The notes under the pieces are model-generated. The model had not been told where the DNA came from and did not search any database. It was given only the letters and a program-made list of their open reading frames with translations. Below, piece by piece: positions 7,948 through 16,059 of a stretch of DNA of 64,000 nt. This DNA is from Aminipila sp032051575 (GTDB lineage Bacteria > Bacillota > Clostridia > Peptostreptococcales > Anaerovoracaceae). Where the stretch lies: the NCBI RefSeq assembly GCF_032051575.1, contig NZ_DAMBYD010000006.1, positions 62,001 to 126,000 on the forward strand, written 5' to 3'. Each line of letters opens with the position of its first letter. Positions within the stretch are counted from its first letter, which is position 1. The position numbers and the translations under genes were made by a program.

Positions 7948-8665
7948 TTCCTACTACTATATCACCAGACTGACTAATCACATTTCCTCCATCTTTTCCT
8001 GCACCTGGTCCAAGTTCAATTTTCCAATCACAATATTCCACAAATTGCTTATTATGTTCAATAGCAACCACTGTATTTCCGCTAATAATTAACTCATCTA
8101 ATAATTTCAGTAAATTTTCGATATCAGAGAAATGTAGTCCAGTTGTTGGTTCATCCAACAGATATAAAGTATTGCCACTTTTTTTTCAAATTAAATCCTT
8201 TGCAAGTTTTAATCGTGCGGCCTCCCCACCTGAAAGTGTAGATGTTCCCTGACCAAGTTTCAAATATCCGAGTCCAACCTTCTGCAAAGATTTTAATCCC
8301 TGAATTGCTTCTACTGATTCATCCCAAAATTGAATTGCTTCATTAACTGACAGATTAAGAATTTCATCAATACTTTTGTCTCTATACAAAACAGAAAGAA
8401 TATCCTTTTTATACCTTTTTCCCTTGCAATCCGGGCATTGAACTAGTGTTCCTTCTGTATATTTTACCTTGGTTTTTCCTTCTCCCATACAGGTATCGCA
8501 CTGTCCAAACTGACTATTAAAACTAAAATATCTTTCATCCCATCCATTTTGAACAGATAACGGAACATTTGCAAACTCACTTCGAATAAAATCCATGGTT
8601 CCAATATACGTTGCAACGATAGATTTCGACGTCTTTCCTATTGGCAATTGATCCACCACCATCAC
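7937..8665 (-). pseudogene. Truncated UvrA-like ABC ATPase with an in-frame stop
   Basis: This is the C-terminal third of a UvrA-family ATPase. It shows VDQLPIGKTSKS, the zinc-finger CxxC-x19-CxxC (CDTCMGEG ... CPDCKGKRY), the ABC signature LSGGEAARLKLAKDLI and, after a stop, Walker B and the H-loop (LYLLDEPTTGLHF, VVAIEHN). The TGA at 8186-8188 is in frame: nine codons link it directly to LLDEPTTG, so a single base change (probably from an Arg codon) explains it. The N-terminal two-thirds, including both Walker A motifs, are absent, and the frame runs straight out of a MerR-type operator. Relatives next to MerR genes are short UvrA-like ATPases involved in drug tolerance. It is not expected to be functional. 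Confidence 0.85.
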
Positions 8666-8681
8666 ATGGTGTGAGAGTCAA
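8658..8681 (-). promoter_or_regulatory. MerR-type operator / -35 element
   Basis: On the minus strand TTGACT is followed by CTCACACCATGTGATGG, a TCAC-N5-GTGA dyad placed as in MerR-family promoters, where the operator fills the spacer after the -35. The expected -10 is missing because UvrA-like coding sequence starts at once. It lies just after the merR terminator, where the MerR target promoter would normally be. Confidence 0.6.
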
Positions 8682-8686
8682 TAAAA

Positions 8687-8706
8687 AAAGAGCATTTCTG
8701 CTCTTT
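8687..8706 (-). terminator. Terminator of the MerR gene, overlapping its stop codon
   Basis: The arms AAAGAGCA and TGCTCTTT surround a 4-nt loop and are followed on the minus strand by seven T. The first arm includes two bases of the merR stop codon. Confidence 0.8.
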
Positions 8707-9532
8707 AATTTGAATGATATAACAATGGTATTTGTAATTCTGTTATGTATTCCTCTGGATTTTTTGTATGACACATTGAAACATGACATACTTGTCTATT
8801 TTGTCCTTGCATTTGATATTCATTATGCTGCTCCAACCAGTATGCAAATTCTTTATAAGCAAGACTAATATTATCATATGGTCCATAAATCATAAAACAA
8901 GCTGCCATATCTACTTTCTTAATCTGCCGATAAATAACGTCCTTATTCTCCATAGGTATATCCGAATGATCTACTACGACACAAATTTCAATATCAACAT
9001 CCTTTTCTCGATAATCAAAGTCATGATAGATTGAGAAGCTCTGTAGTTTATCTACGTTTTTGATATTTTTAAGAACTACTCCAAACTCCTCCCATAGCAA
9101 AGACTCACAATAGTAATCTGGTACAATCCTTCTTATTGAAATGACATGCTGCATAGGTAATGACTTCATGATAATCTCAATATTCAATTTTTTCCCCTGG
9201 TTATCCAAATCATAAAGCAACCCCTGCATCTGCTGAAGCTTTATCTTCTCTGATTGAATGTTTTCTTCCGTCTTTTTCATTTGCTCTAAAAGATTATTTT
9301 TTATACTATCAGAATTCCAGGTTTCTAACAATGTTTTTATTTCCTTTACACCGAAACCCATATTTCTTAATAGTATGATTCTATTTAGCTGATCAATCTG
9401 TTTTGCAGAATATAACCTATACCCGTTTGAATCGTCAATCAAACATGGTTCTAATAATTGTTGTTCATCATAATACCGTAACATTCTTACAGATATCTGC
9501 GTGATTTTAGAAAATGCACCTATTTTAAACAT
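8705..9532 (-). CDS. MerR-family regulator with GyrI-like ligand-binding domain
   Basis: This 275-residue regulator has the MerR winged helix-turn-helix at 1-70 (FKIGAFSKITQISVRMLRYYDE, NGYRLYS), a long dimerisation helix at about 75-115 and a C-terminal effector domain (about 120-275) of the AraC/GyrI type, with VDMAACFMIYGPYDNISLAYKEFAYWLEQH. Domain order and length match BmrR-like multidrug-responsive activators. GGGAAGAG precedes the ATG. Its stop codon is part of its terminator, and a MerR-type operator follows directly, so the original target was the adjacent UvrA-like ATPase gene, now destroyed. It may still regulate itself or distant genes. Confidence 0.87.
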   Translation of the reverse strand: MFKIGAFSKITQISVRMLRYYDEQQLLEPCLIDDSNGYRLYSAKQIDQLNRIILLRNMGFGVKEIKTLLETWNSDSIKNNLLEQMKKTEENIQSEKIKLQQMQGLLYDLDNQGKKLNIEIIMKSLPMQHVISIRRIVPDYYCESLLWEEFGVVLKNIKNVDKLQSFSIYHDFDYREKDVDIEICVVVDHSDIPMENKDVIYRQIKKVDMAACFMIYGPYDNISLAYKEFAYWLEQHNEYQMQGQNRQVCHVSMCHTKNPEEYITELQIPLLYHSN

Positions 9533-9606
9533 TTCACTCTTCCCTTAAAATATACCCACTGGTTCCTCTAGATTTTGCACGAGTACTATTGATTTGTAAG
9601 TATATA

Positions 9607-10320
9607 TTAAAAAAAACTTTTATATTTATCTTGCAAATCAATAGTTAATTCATCTGAGCGAAATAAGTACTTTTCTATTGAAACTACTTTCATAATCCCA
9701 ACAATAGAATTTGTAATAAAACACTCTTCAAACTCATGCAAATCGGTTATTCTTATTTTTGTCTCTTCTACTTTCTCATTTGTACAAATGAGATTTCTAA
9801 ATATACCGGATAAAATCCCGCACTCTTTTAACGGTGTATATAATTTTTTCCCTTTTACAAAAAAAATGTTCGAACTACTGCATTCACTTACCTCACCCTT
9901 TGTGTTAAGAAATAAGGCTTCACTCATATTGTTATGTTGGGCCGTTTGTTTTGCTATGATATTTTCCGCATAATTCAATGTTTTATGATACGTTAAAGGT
10001 GAGGTTTCATTCCTTAGAAACGGACACATGCATAACGAAAAACCTTTATCATACATTTGCTTGGTATACGAGTTTTCTCTAGTAGAAAACTTCACATTTT
10101 TTTCAGAAACCATGATTTTTAAAACACCATTTATAGGATTCTCTTTATTTAAAAACTTCATCACAGTTCCAGCTGTTATCATTTGAGGAATCTTTAAATA
10201 CTCTAACGTATGATTTATTCTCTGTAGGTGCTCATTTAACAATAAAGCTGCACCATTTTTAACCGCAATCGTTTCAAATGCTCCTATTCCATAATAATAA
10301 CCTGCATCAATTTCTATCAA
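9607..10320 (-). CDS. pabC: Aminodeoxychorismate lyase (class IV aminotransferase)
   Basis: This 237-residue class IV PLP enzyme is predicted to split 4-amino-4-deoxychorismate into p-aminobenzoate and pyruvate for folate synthesis. The opening IDAGYYYGIGAFETI is the family's N-terminal motif. HKTLNYAENIIAKQ holds the PLP lysine (K in KTLNY), and GEVSECSSSNIFFVK is the conserved cofactor-phosphate region. The start is a TTG with AAGGAG upstream. It follows pabA and pabB on the same strand, 45 bases after pabB, which strongly favours PabC over branched-chain or D-amino-acid aminotransferases of the same fold. Confidence 0.88.
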   Translation of the reverse strand: MIEIDAGYYYGIGAFETIAVKNGAALLLNEHLQRINHTLEYLKIPQMITAGTVMKFLNKENPINGVLKIMVSEKNVKFSTRENSYTKQMYDKGFSLCMCPFLRNETSPLTYHKTLNYAENIIAKQTAQHNNMSEALFLNTKGEVSECSSSNIFFVKGKKLYTPLKECGILSGIFRNLICTNEKVEETKIRITDLHEFEECFITNSIVGIMKVVSIEKYLFRSDELTIDLQDKYKSFF

Positions 10321-10365
10321 AACATTGCTCTCCTTCCTACTGTTTTTATTGCTTCTTCTAATCTA

Positions 10366-11676
10366 TTAACGAAGTGCATCTAAGAACGCTTTTGCCTTCT
10401 GTAGAGTTTCTTCGTATTCCATTGCAATATCGGACTCATATGTGATTCCTCCACCAACCCCTAGACTGTACTGACCATCTTTATATATAGCCGTACGGAT
10501 CACTATATTAATATCACAATCACCATTTAAGGAAAAATATCCGATTGTTCCTGTATATAAACCTCTATTGGTGTGTTCAAGCTCTTCAATAATCTCCATT
10601 GCTCTTAGTTTAGGAGCTCCCGTAATGGATCCTCCTGGAAAGGTAGCATTTATAATATCAATGATGTCGGTCTCTTTTTTTAACATACCGCTCACTTCTG
10701 CTACGAGATGATGTACCGTTGCATAAGATTCTATGGAAAACAAATTATCAACCTTAACGGAACCTGGTTCACAAATTTTATTTAAGTCATTTCGTTCAAG
10801 GTCAACGATCATTAATAACTCACTTTTATCCTTTTCCGAATTTTCAAGCTCCTTCTTCATGATGAGGTCTTCCTCTTCCGTGCTGCCTCTTTTTCTCGTC
10901 CCTTTAATCGGTCTTGTAATAATCGTATGATCCTTCACTCTCATAAATCTTTCCGGTGATGCACAAACTACTTGAAAGGATTCATAATTCATATAAGCAG
11001 CAAACGGTGATGGGTTGTCTACTCGTAAAATCGAATATAAATCATACGGCTCCAGATCACTTTCTAAAAATAAACGCTGCGTCATATTGGCAATATAAAT
11101 ATCCCCTTCTATGATATAGTTTATCATCTTTTCAATGGTTTTTAGATATTCTTCTCTCTCAAAATCATAGCAAACCTTTAGTCTTGTTGATTGACATTGT
11201 TTTCTCTCCTGACGACTTAACAAAGATTCGATTTCTCTAATTGCAATCTCTGGCTTTTGCGTTTTCCCATTTGCTACTACATATATTGATTTGCTGGAAT
11301 GTTCTTCAATAATAAATTGATCATAAAATATCAAGATACTTTCTGGTATGTCATCCTCTTTATTTCTTTTATAATCATATGAAAAATAACCAATTGCACC
11401 TGCGACTAGCGGAAGATTCGTTTCATTTTTTTGAAAATTTTCTAAGAAATAATTTTTTACATACGTTTCAAAATAAACCTCTTGTTTTACTCCATTTACT
11501 AGTGTGCAATCATTTTTCTTTTCTATCTTTAAATATGGTTTCCTGGCTATAATAGAATATTTACCTAATGAGTTTACCAAAGAAGATTCCAAAATAACAG
11601 TGTCAAGTTCCTTATAAAATAGTTCAAATATCTCCGAAATAGGTATATATTGTTCAATTTTCTTGATGTTTGTCAT
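10366..11676 (-). CDS. pabB: Aminodeoxychorismate synthase component I
   Basis: This 436-residue chorismate-binding enzyme joins chorismate and ammonia to give 4-amino-4-deoxychorismate. The C-terminal chorismate-binding domain has YIANMTQRLF, SPERFMRV, TRPIKGTRKRG, IVDLERNDL, FPGGSITGAPKLRAMEII and GTIGYFSLNGD, all in order. The PIKGT lysine is the one that in PabB attacks chorismate, supporting PabB over TrpE. The chosen start (MTNIKKIEQYIP) has GGGAGG upstream and lies 23 bases inside the end of pabA, giving translational coupling. The N-terminus shows no clear tryptophan-binding site. Confidence 0.92.
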   Translation of the reverse strand: MTNIKKIEQYIPISEIFELFYKELDTVILESSLVNSLGKYSIIARKPYLKIEKKNDCTLVNGVKQEVYFETYVKNYFLENFQKNETNLPLVAGAIGYFSYDYKRNKEDDIPESILIFYDQFIIEEHSSKSIYVVANGKTQKPEIAIREIESLLSRQERKQCQSTRLKVCYDFEREEYLKTIEKMINYIIEGDIYIANMTQRLFLESDLEPYDLYSILRVDNPSPFAAYMNYESFQVVCASPERFMRVKDHTIITRPIKGTRKRGSTEEEDLIMKKELENSEKDKSELLMIVDLERNDLNKICEPGSVKVDNLFSIESYATVHHLVAEVSGMLKKETDIIDIINATFPGGSITGAPKLRAMEIIEELEHTNRGLYTGTIGYFSLNGDCDINIVIRTAIYKDGQYSLGVGGGITYESDIAMEYEETLQKAKAFLDALR

Positions 11677-12262
11677 TTCTATCCTCCCAAGCTTTACATA
11701 TATCAATAAAATTTTCAATTATTTCATATCCGTACTCTGTCAATAATGCTTCTGGATGAAATTGTAAACCATATATAGGATATTTTCGGTGAGAAATTGC
11801 CATTATAACCCCATCTTCAGTTTCTGCATCTATGATAAACTCTGGTGTCAGTGTTTTAGAATCAATAATTAAGGAATGATATCTGGTAACATTAAATGAA
11901 TTGGGAAGATTCAAGAATAACCGTTGCCCTCGATTCTGTATAATCGATATTTTTCCGTGCATCGGTCTGTTCCCTTTACAAACATCTGCTCCAAAGCAAT
12001 GCCCAATAACCTGATGCCCCAGACATACTCCCAATATAGGAATTTTTCCTGTATACACTTCTATCAATTTCTGAGAAAAAATCGCCTGTTTTGGTGTGCC
12101 TGGTCCAGGTGAAATAATAAGTCCACTATATTTTTTATCATTGATTTTTGCTATATCTGCAGAATCTACATTCTCAACAATTATTTCTTGACCTAACTTT
12201 TCAAAATATGCAGCCAAATTATATACAAATGAATCATTATTATCAATCATATAATATTTCAT
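11654..12262 (-). CDS. pabA: Aminodeoxychorismate synthase glutamine amidotransferase
   Basis: This 202-residue class I glutamine amidotransferase supplies ammonia from glutamine to PabB. The oxyanion motif SPGPGTP is at 51-57, the catalytic cysteine is C80 in GVCLGHQ, and H169/E171 in QFHPEALL complete the triad. It opens MIDNNDSFVYNL, as in PabA/TrpG. It is the first gene of a pabA-pabB-pabC set, with AAAGGAATG upstream of the ATG. With no tryptophan genes nearby, a folate role is more likely than an anthranilate role, although some PabA proteins serve both. Confidence 0.92.
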   Translation of the reverse strand: MKYYMIDNNDSFVYNLAAYFEKLGQEIIVENVDSADIAKINDKKYSGLIISPGPGTPKQAIFSQKLIEVYTGKIPILGVCLGHQVIGHCFGADVCKGNRPMHGKISIIQNRGQRLFLNLPNSFNVTRYHSLIIDSKTLTPEFIIDAETEDGVIMAISHRKYPIYGLQFHPEALLTEYGYEIIENFIDICKAWEDRNDKHQEN

Positions 12263-12324
12263 GGATTTAACATTCCTTTCTGTTTACTCAAGATGCAAAC
12301 AAGTTTATTTACGTCTATTTCAAA

Positions 12325-12388
12325 GGGGCAAAACCGTCTTTTTCTTAACGATTTTGTCCCAAATTCACTTTCAGTCATCACCTGTGAT
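12325..12388. repeat. Dispersed GGGGCAAAA hairpin element, copy A
   Basis: GGGGCAAAA at 12325 pairs with TTTTGTCCC at 12352-12360. It is followed by AAATTCACTTTCAGTC and CTGTGAT. The same order recurs at 27498-27570 and, shortened, at 47721-47760. Confidence 0.6.
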
Positions 12389-12525
12389 TCTATTTAACTA
12401 TTTACTACAAATTTGATATTGTTTTTATAATACCATAAAAATGGATGCAGAACAAGCGTTCCATATCCCTCCACAATACTCTGCGCCAATTTTCTTCATC
12501 TACATCCAACATAATAACGTCTAAA

Positions 12526-12575
12526 AAATCAGGACAAAAATCGAGCATTTTTCAGCTTGATTTTCGCCCTGATTT
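12526..12575 (-). terminator. Terminator downstream of the SecA-like gene
   Basis: Arms of 21 bp (12526-12546 and 12555-12575, three non-Watson-Crick positions) enclose an 8-nt loop. On the minus strand the second arm is followed by a T run. It lies 50 bases after the SecA stop. Confidence 0.7.
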
Positions 12576-12625
12576 AGCTTCAAAAACGTTTAGCGAAATG
12601 AATAAAACATCATCATCTTTGATAT

Positions 12626-14920
12626 CTAAATAAATTTATTTATTTTTAATATTTTAATTGCAAGCCAAAACAACTTACTAAGCGAAAACAGCGTACCATT
12701 CATTCCATTTGAAAGATTGGTAAGTAAATGTGGTAATCTAACAAACTGAGTTTTGCTTTCATCAATGATATAAGTGCAGGTGCTTGTTGCGCCTACGAGA
12801 CCTGCTTCCTCCATATCAATTCCAAATGCCGTTATAGTGCATGATTTCATATAAGAAAGGACATCATTTTTAATATCGTCTTCCATATCAGAGAAAGCTG
12901 AAACCGCGGATTTGTGGTATTCGTCAATTGGATTTAAGCCACCAATAATGGATAAGTGAATTCCACTTCTAATGTTTTCCATGGTGCAAAGATAGTCTGC
13001 CCAATGTTGATTGATAAAATATAGTGTTAATTGTTTTTCTGCACGGTTAATACCACCTATGCCAACAGTCTGCACATAATATTTGAAAAGTTCAGGATTA
13101 TAGAGCTTTAGAAAATCAGCAGTCCGATTATCCAAAAGAATTTCATCCCTATATGCAGTAATTCTCTGTCTTTGAACTTCTAAAATATAAGCATATTTTT
13201 CAAGCATATAACGTGCTTCGGCAGCTTTGCCATCTTCTAGTTTTTGTGCTTGACGAATAAGTTTAGGGAGTTTGTTGGACTCAAACTTATCCTCAACAAA
13301 ATATTTAGAAAGCAAAGGATCTTCCTTACTGACAAAAAATTTGCTTTCACCCGGATCTCCCTGTCTTCCTGAACGGCCTTTCAATTGTCTATCAATACGA
13401 AGACTTTCATTGATACCACAACCGATTACAAACAGACCTCCAGCATCCTTAACAAATTTCTTTTCTTCCTCATTACGACCACCAAGTTTAATATCCACGC
13501 CTCTGCCTGCCATATTGGTTGAAATCGTTATTTTATAAGGCTTTCCAGCATCAGCTATGATTTCTGCTTCCATTTCATTATTTCTAGCATTTAACACATT
13601 ATGTGGAAGAAAATTTGCAGAAAGTAGCTTGGAATATCGTTCTGATTCCAGAACACTTTGTGTACCTAAAAGAATAGGTTGACCCTTATCATTAGCACAT
13701 TTGATTTGAAGTATAATTGCATTTTCCTTTTCTTCTTCCGTATCACAGATATAATCAGCGTAATCCTTTCGAATAGATGGAAGATGCGGAGAAATGACAT
13801 CAACATCAAGTCCGTACATGTATTTGATTTCTTTTTTTGAAGACTCTACAGTTCCTGTCATGCCACACAACAATTTATATTTTAGAAGAAAGAATTGAAG
13901 AGGCATAGAGTTATAAATGATTGTTTGACTATAACTAGTCAATTTTTCTTTTATTTCAACTGCCTGATGTAAAATAGCAGGGAATTTACGGTCAACTGCA
14001 ATTCTACCTGTTATTTGGTCAATTACGAATATTTCATTGTCTTTTACTAAGTAATCCTTATCTTTACTCACAAGATATCTTGCCTCAATTGCAGCACTAA
14101 TAAATGCTACTATATTAACATTTTCTTCATCATAAAGATTATTTAAATCGAGAGTTTTCTCAATGTTAGCAATACCAGAATCAGTGAGCCAAAATTCATT
14201 TTCTACATTGTTATATACGATATCCTTCGGATATAGTTTTTGAATTGCATAATCAGCCTTTAAGGCTTCAACACAAGCAATTGTTGCACTTCCAGCTACT
14301 ACTAATGGTATTCTCGCCTCATCTATAAAAATAGAATCCGCTTCATCTACAATGGCTACATCGAATGGAATAGAGATGAATTTACTTTTTTCATTGCACA
14401 AAAAATTCTTCAAATAATCAAATCCAGCTTGCTTTGCAGATATATAAACAACATTGCAGGAATATGCCCTTCTCCGTTCTTCTAGACTTGATTCTTCTGT
14501 TATAAAACCACTTGTTAAATTGCAGAACCGAAAAATATTTTCGGTTTGCTTGTAATCACGCTTTGAAAGATAATCATTGAATGTCAGAATGTGGACACGC
14601 TTTTTTTGCAAGGCAAAACAAGCCGCTGTCAATACTGCTGCCAAAGTTTTACCTTCGCCAGTAGGCAACTCAGCAATATTGCCTTGTTGCATAGAATATG
14701 CAGCCGCAATTTGAGTATCAAAAAGAATTAGCCCCGTACAGCGTAAAATAATCTCTTTTAACAAACTGTAAATTTTCGAATAATTGTTTTGGTCACAAAA
14801 TTGTAACTGTGATTTTAATTCCATATTGGTTAATTTTGCCCAATCAAAATGGTTAACTCGTAGCAAAAAATTAGCGTATTGAGAAATATGCCATTTTTGC
14901 AATTTTAATTGTTTTTTCAA
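12626..14920 (-). CDS. SecA-like preprotein translocase ATPase
   Basis: The 764-residue protein belongs to the SecA family: Walker A LPTGEGKT at 85-92, DEAD motif VDEADSIFIDEARIPL at 191-206, MTGT at the second nucleotide fold, and STNMAGRGVDIKLGG plus QLKGRSGRQGDPG as motifs V and VI. It is shorter than housekeeping SecA, lacks the C-terminal zinc-binding CxC...CH tail, and ends instead in a hydrophobic segment (FSLSKLFWLAIKILKINKFI). It is therefore a second, accessory SecA. No secY2 or accessory Sec glycosylation genes are near; its partner is a 66-residue membrane protein just upstream. The start is TTG with GGAG ten bases before it, and that ribosome site sits in a hairpin arm. The exported substrate is unknown. 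Confidence 0.85.
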   Translation of the reverse strand: MKKQLKLQKWHISQYANFLLRVNHFDWAKLTNMELKSQLQFCDQNNYSKIYSLLKEIILRCTGLILFDTQIAAAYSMQQGNIAELPTGEGKTLAAVLTAACFALQKKRVHILTFNDYLSKRDYKQTENIFRFCNLTSGFITEESSLEERRRAYSCNVVYISAKQAGFDYLKNFLCNEKSKFISIPFDVAIVDEADSIFIDEARIPLVVAGSATIACVEALKADYAIQKLYPKDIVYNNVENEFWLTDSGIANIEKTLDLNNLYDEENVNIVAFISAAIEARYLVSKDKDYLVKDNEIFVIDQITGRIAVDRKFPAILHQAVEIKEKLTSYSQTIIYNSMPLQFFLLKYKLLCGMTGTVESSKKEIKYMYGLDVDVISPHLPSIRKDYADYICDTEEEKENAIILQIKCANDKGQPILLGTQSVLESERYSKLLSANFLPHNVLNARNNEMEAEIIADAGKPYKITISTNMAGRGVDIKLGGRNEEEKKFVKDAGGLFVIGCGINESLRIDRQLKGRSGRQGDPGESKFFVSKEDPLLSKYFVEDKFESNKLPKLIRQAQKLEDGKAAEARYMLEKYAYILEVQRQRITAYRDEILLDNRTADFLKLYNPELFKYYVQTVGIGGINRAEKQLTLYFINQHWADYLCTMENIRSGIHLSIIGGLNPIDEYHKSAVSAFSDMEDDIKNDVLSYMKSCTITAFGIDMEEAGLVGATSTCTYIIDESKTQFVRLPHLLTNLSNGMNGTLFSLSKLFWLAIKILKINKFI

Positions 14921-14927
14921 TTTTTAT

Positions 14928-14968
14928 ATACTCCTTTGCTGTTTAATTTAAAAAATACAAAGGAGTAT
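14928..14968 (-). promoter_or_regulatory. Hairpin sequestering the SecA Shine-Dalgarno
   Basis: Perfect 11-bp arms (ATACTCCTTTG and CAAAGGAGTAT in the mRNA) enclose a 19-nt loop. The downstream arm is the SD of the SecA-like gene. The upstream anti-SD arm starts on the base after the stop codon of the 66-residue gene. A ribosome ending that gene would open the hairpin. Confidence 0.75.
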
Positions 14969-15169
14969 TTATTCTATTTTACATACAGAGCGAACTTGGA
15001 AAAGATACCCGACAGGATATTGGGAAATAAGAAATTGAAAAAATAGATTTAATACAAAAACAATCGGCAGAAGGAATAAAAGCACAGGAAAAAGCAATAC
15101 CATAGACAATGCTATTGTCACAAGAACATATAAAAGTCCTTTTAATACACGTTCTTTAGTTTTTTCCAT
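14969..15169 (-). CDS. Small two-helix membrane protein upstream of SecA-like gene
   Basis: This 66-residue protein begins with a charged stretch (MEKTKERVLKG). A long hydrophobic region at about 11-55 could form two membrane helices, and a short Cys-containing tail (VRSVCKIE) follows. A weak GGTGG site lies upstream of the ATG. I recognise no family. Its stop codon directly abuts the anti-SD arm of the hairpin covering the SecA start site, so its translation is likely needed for SecA production and the two products probably work together. It could be a membrane anchor or partner for the accessory SecA, or just a leader ORF. Confidence 0.65.
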   Translation of the reverse strand: MEKTKERVLKGLLYVLVTIALSMVLLFPVLLFLLPIVFVLNLFFQFLISQYPVGYLFQVRSVCKIE

Positions 15170-15306
15170 CTCATGTCCACCGCCGTTGAGTTTTATTATA
15201 TATTTTCATAGTATAGCATAATATCGTCTATACATCAATTAAGATATTACATAAAATAAGCCTCAGTAAACTGCAAATAAGGATTCGATATATAGCAAGC
15301 ACTAAT

Positions 15307-15753
15307 TTACTTATAGATGCCAATAGCTCCAAAATCATATGTCTTGTCATATGCAGGATTACTTGAGATAAAGTGAATAAATACCGTTGTGTTATCAAGA
15401 TTAGCCTCTTTGTCAAATAAAAATCTGTCAGCTTGGCGTAAGGCTTGAAGTGCTGTAGGCATTTCGTTATAAAAAATTTTATTTCTAATATAAGCATTTC
15501 CTATTACACCTTTACCATCCACAATCACTGATCCAATTAAAGCAAGCCCTTTTTTATTTTCCTCCCATGCAACTCTTACCTCGTCACGCATTATTGTAAT
15601 TTGATCTTCTGCATAATTTTCGGCCACAAACACAAATAACTCCGCGGTTGTATCCGAATGGGTAATAGTATATTTTCTACCCATAACAGGCTCATATGGT
15701 TTCATTATATCCCGATATTGCACAAATACTTTATGCGGATTAAGTTCTTTCAA
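15307..15753 (-). CDS. Staygreen (SGR) family protein
   Basis: This 148-residue protein matches the staygreen fold: LNPHKVFVQYRD, GRKYTITHSDTTAELFVFVA, MRDEVRVAWEE, GNAYIRNKIFYNEMPTALQA and FIHFISSNPAYDKTYDFG line up with the known bacterial pattern. Plant SGR removes Mg from chlorophyll a, and some bacterial homologues do so in vitro; no photosynthetic genes are present, so the substrate here is probably different. The start is read as TTG at 15753, because GGAGG lies eight bases before it; the upstream in-frame ATG has no such site. It appears to be transcribed alone. Confidence 0.8.
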   Translation of the reverse strand: MKELNPHKVFVQYRDIMKPYEPVMGRKYTITHSDTTAELFVFVAENYAEDQITIMRDEVRVAWEENKKGLALIGSVIVDGKGVIGNAYIRNKIFYNEMPTALQALRQADRFLFDKEANLDNTTVFIHFISSNPAYDKTYDFGAIGIYK

Positions 15754-15843
15754 TTTGCAAACCTCCTTCAATATAATCACTTATATTCTATTCGGAGACT
15801 GCAAAAGTGTTAGTATAGCTAGTTTAGAATATTAATTCTAGTA

Positions 15844-15878
15844 TAATACCGAAGTTGATAAACAAAACTTCGGTATTA
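15844..15878 (-). terminator. Hairpin, probable terminator of a lost gene
   Basis: Perfect 13-bp arms (TAATACCGAAGTT and complement) surround a 9-nt loop. It lies directly after the stop of the gene remnant at 15879 on the minus strand. Confidence 0.65.
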
Positions 15879-16031
15879 TTACATTTCAGAGTATTCTTTT
15901 AAGGTTTTTAACCATTTATCTAGAAAAATATGAATAGCATTCAAATCTTCTCCATTAATTTGGGTCATAATCTTATCATAAAATTCCTTATGGAAATTTT
16001 GTTCTATATTGCTCGATAAGACCGTTTTTAA
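15879..16031 (-). pseudogene. 3' remnant of an unidentified gene
   Basis: The minus strand reads 50 open codons with coding-like composition (EFYDKIMTQINGEDLNAI, IFLDKWLKTLKEYSEM), ending in TAA directly before a terminator hairpin. There is no start codon with a ribosome site, and a stop lies just upstream. The helical, Lys-rich end resembles the C-terminus of a small HTH regulator, but I cannot name the family. Confidence 0.4.
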
Positions 16032-16059
16032 TCAGAGTGCTTAGATGAAACGTAAAACA

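Larger units (their letters stand above)
12263..12625. other. Intergenic region with two hairpins and a possible gene scrap
   Basis: It holds one copy of the recurrent GGGGCAAAA hairpin element (12325-12388) and the likely SecA-gene terminator (12526-12575). Between them a minus-strand reading (LDVDEENWRRVL) recalls the opening of a GNAT acetyltransferase but is cut off after about 30 codons. I would not call it a gene. Confidence 0.5.
15754..16059. other. Intergenic region with a hairpin and a gene remnant
   Basis: The right part is a 3' gene fragment (15879-16031). The left part holds the hairpin at 15844-15878 and the AT-rich promoter region of the staygreen gene. Nothing else is seen. 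Confidence 0.5.
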
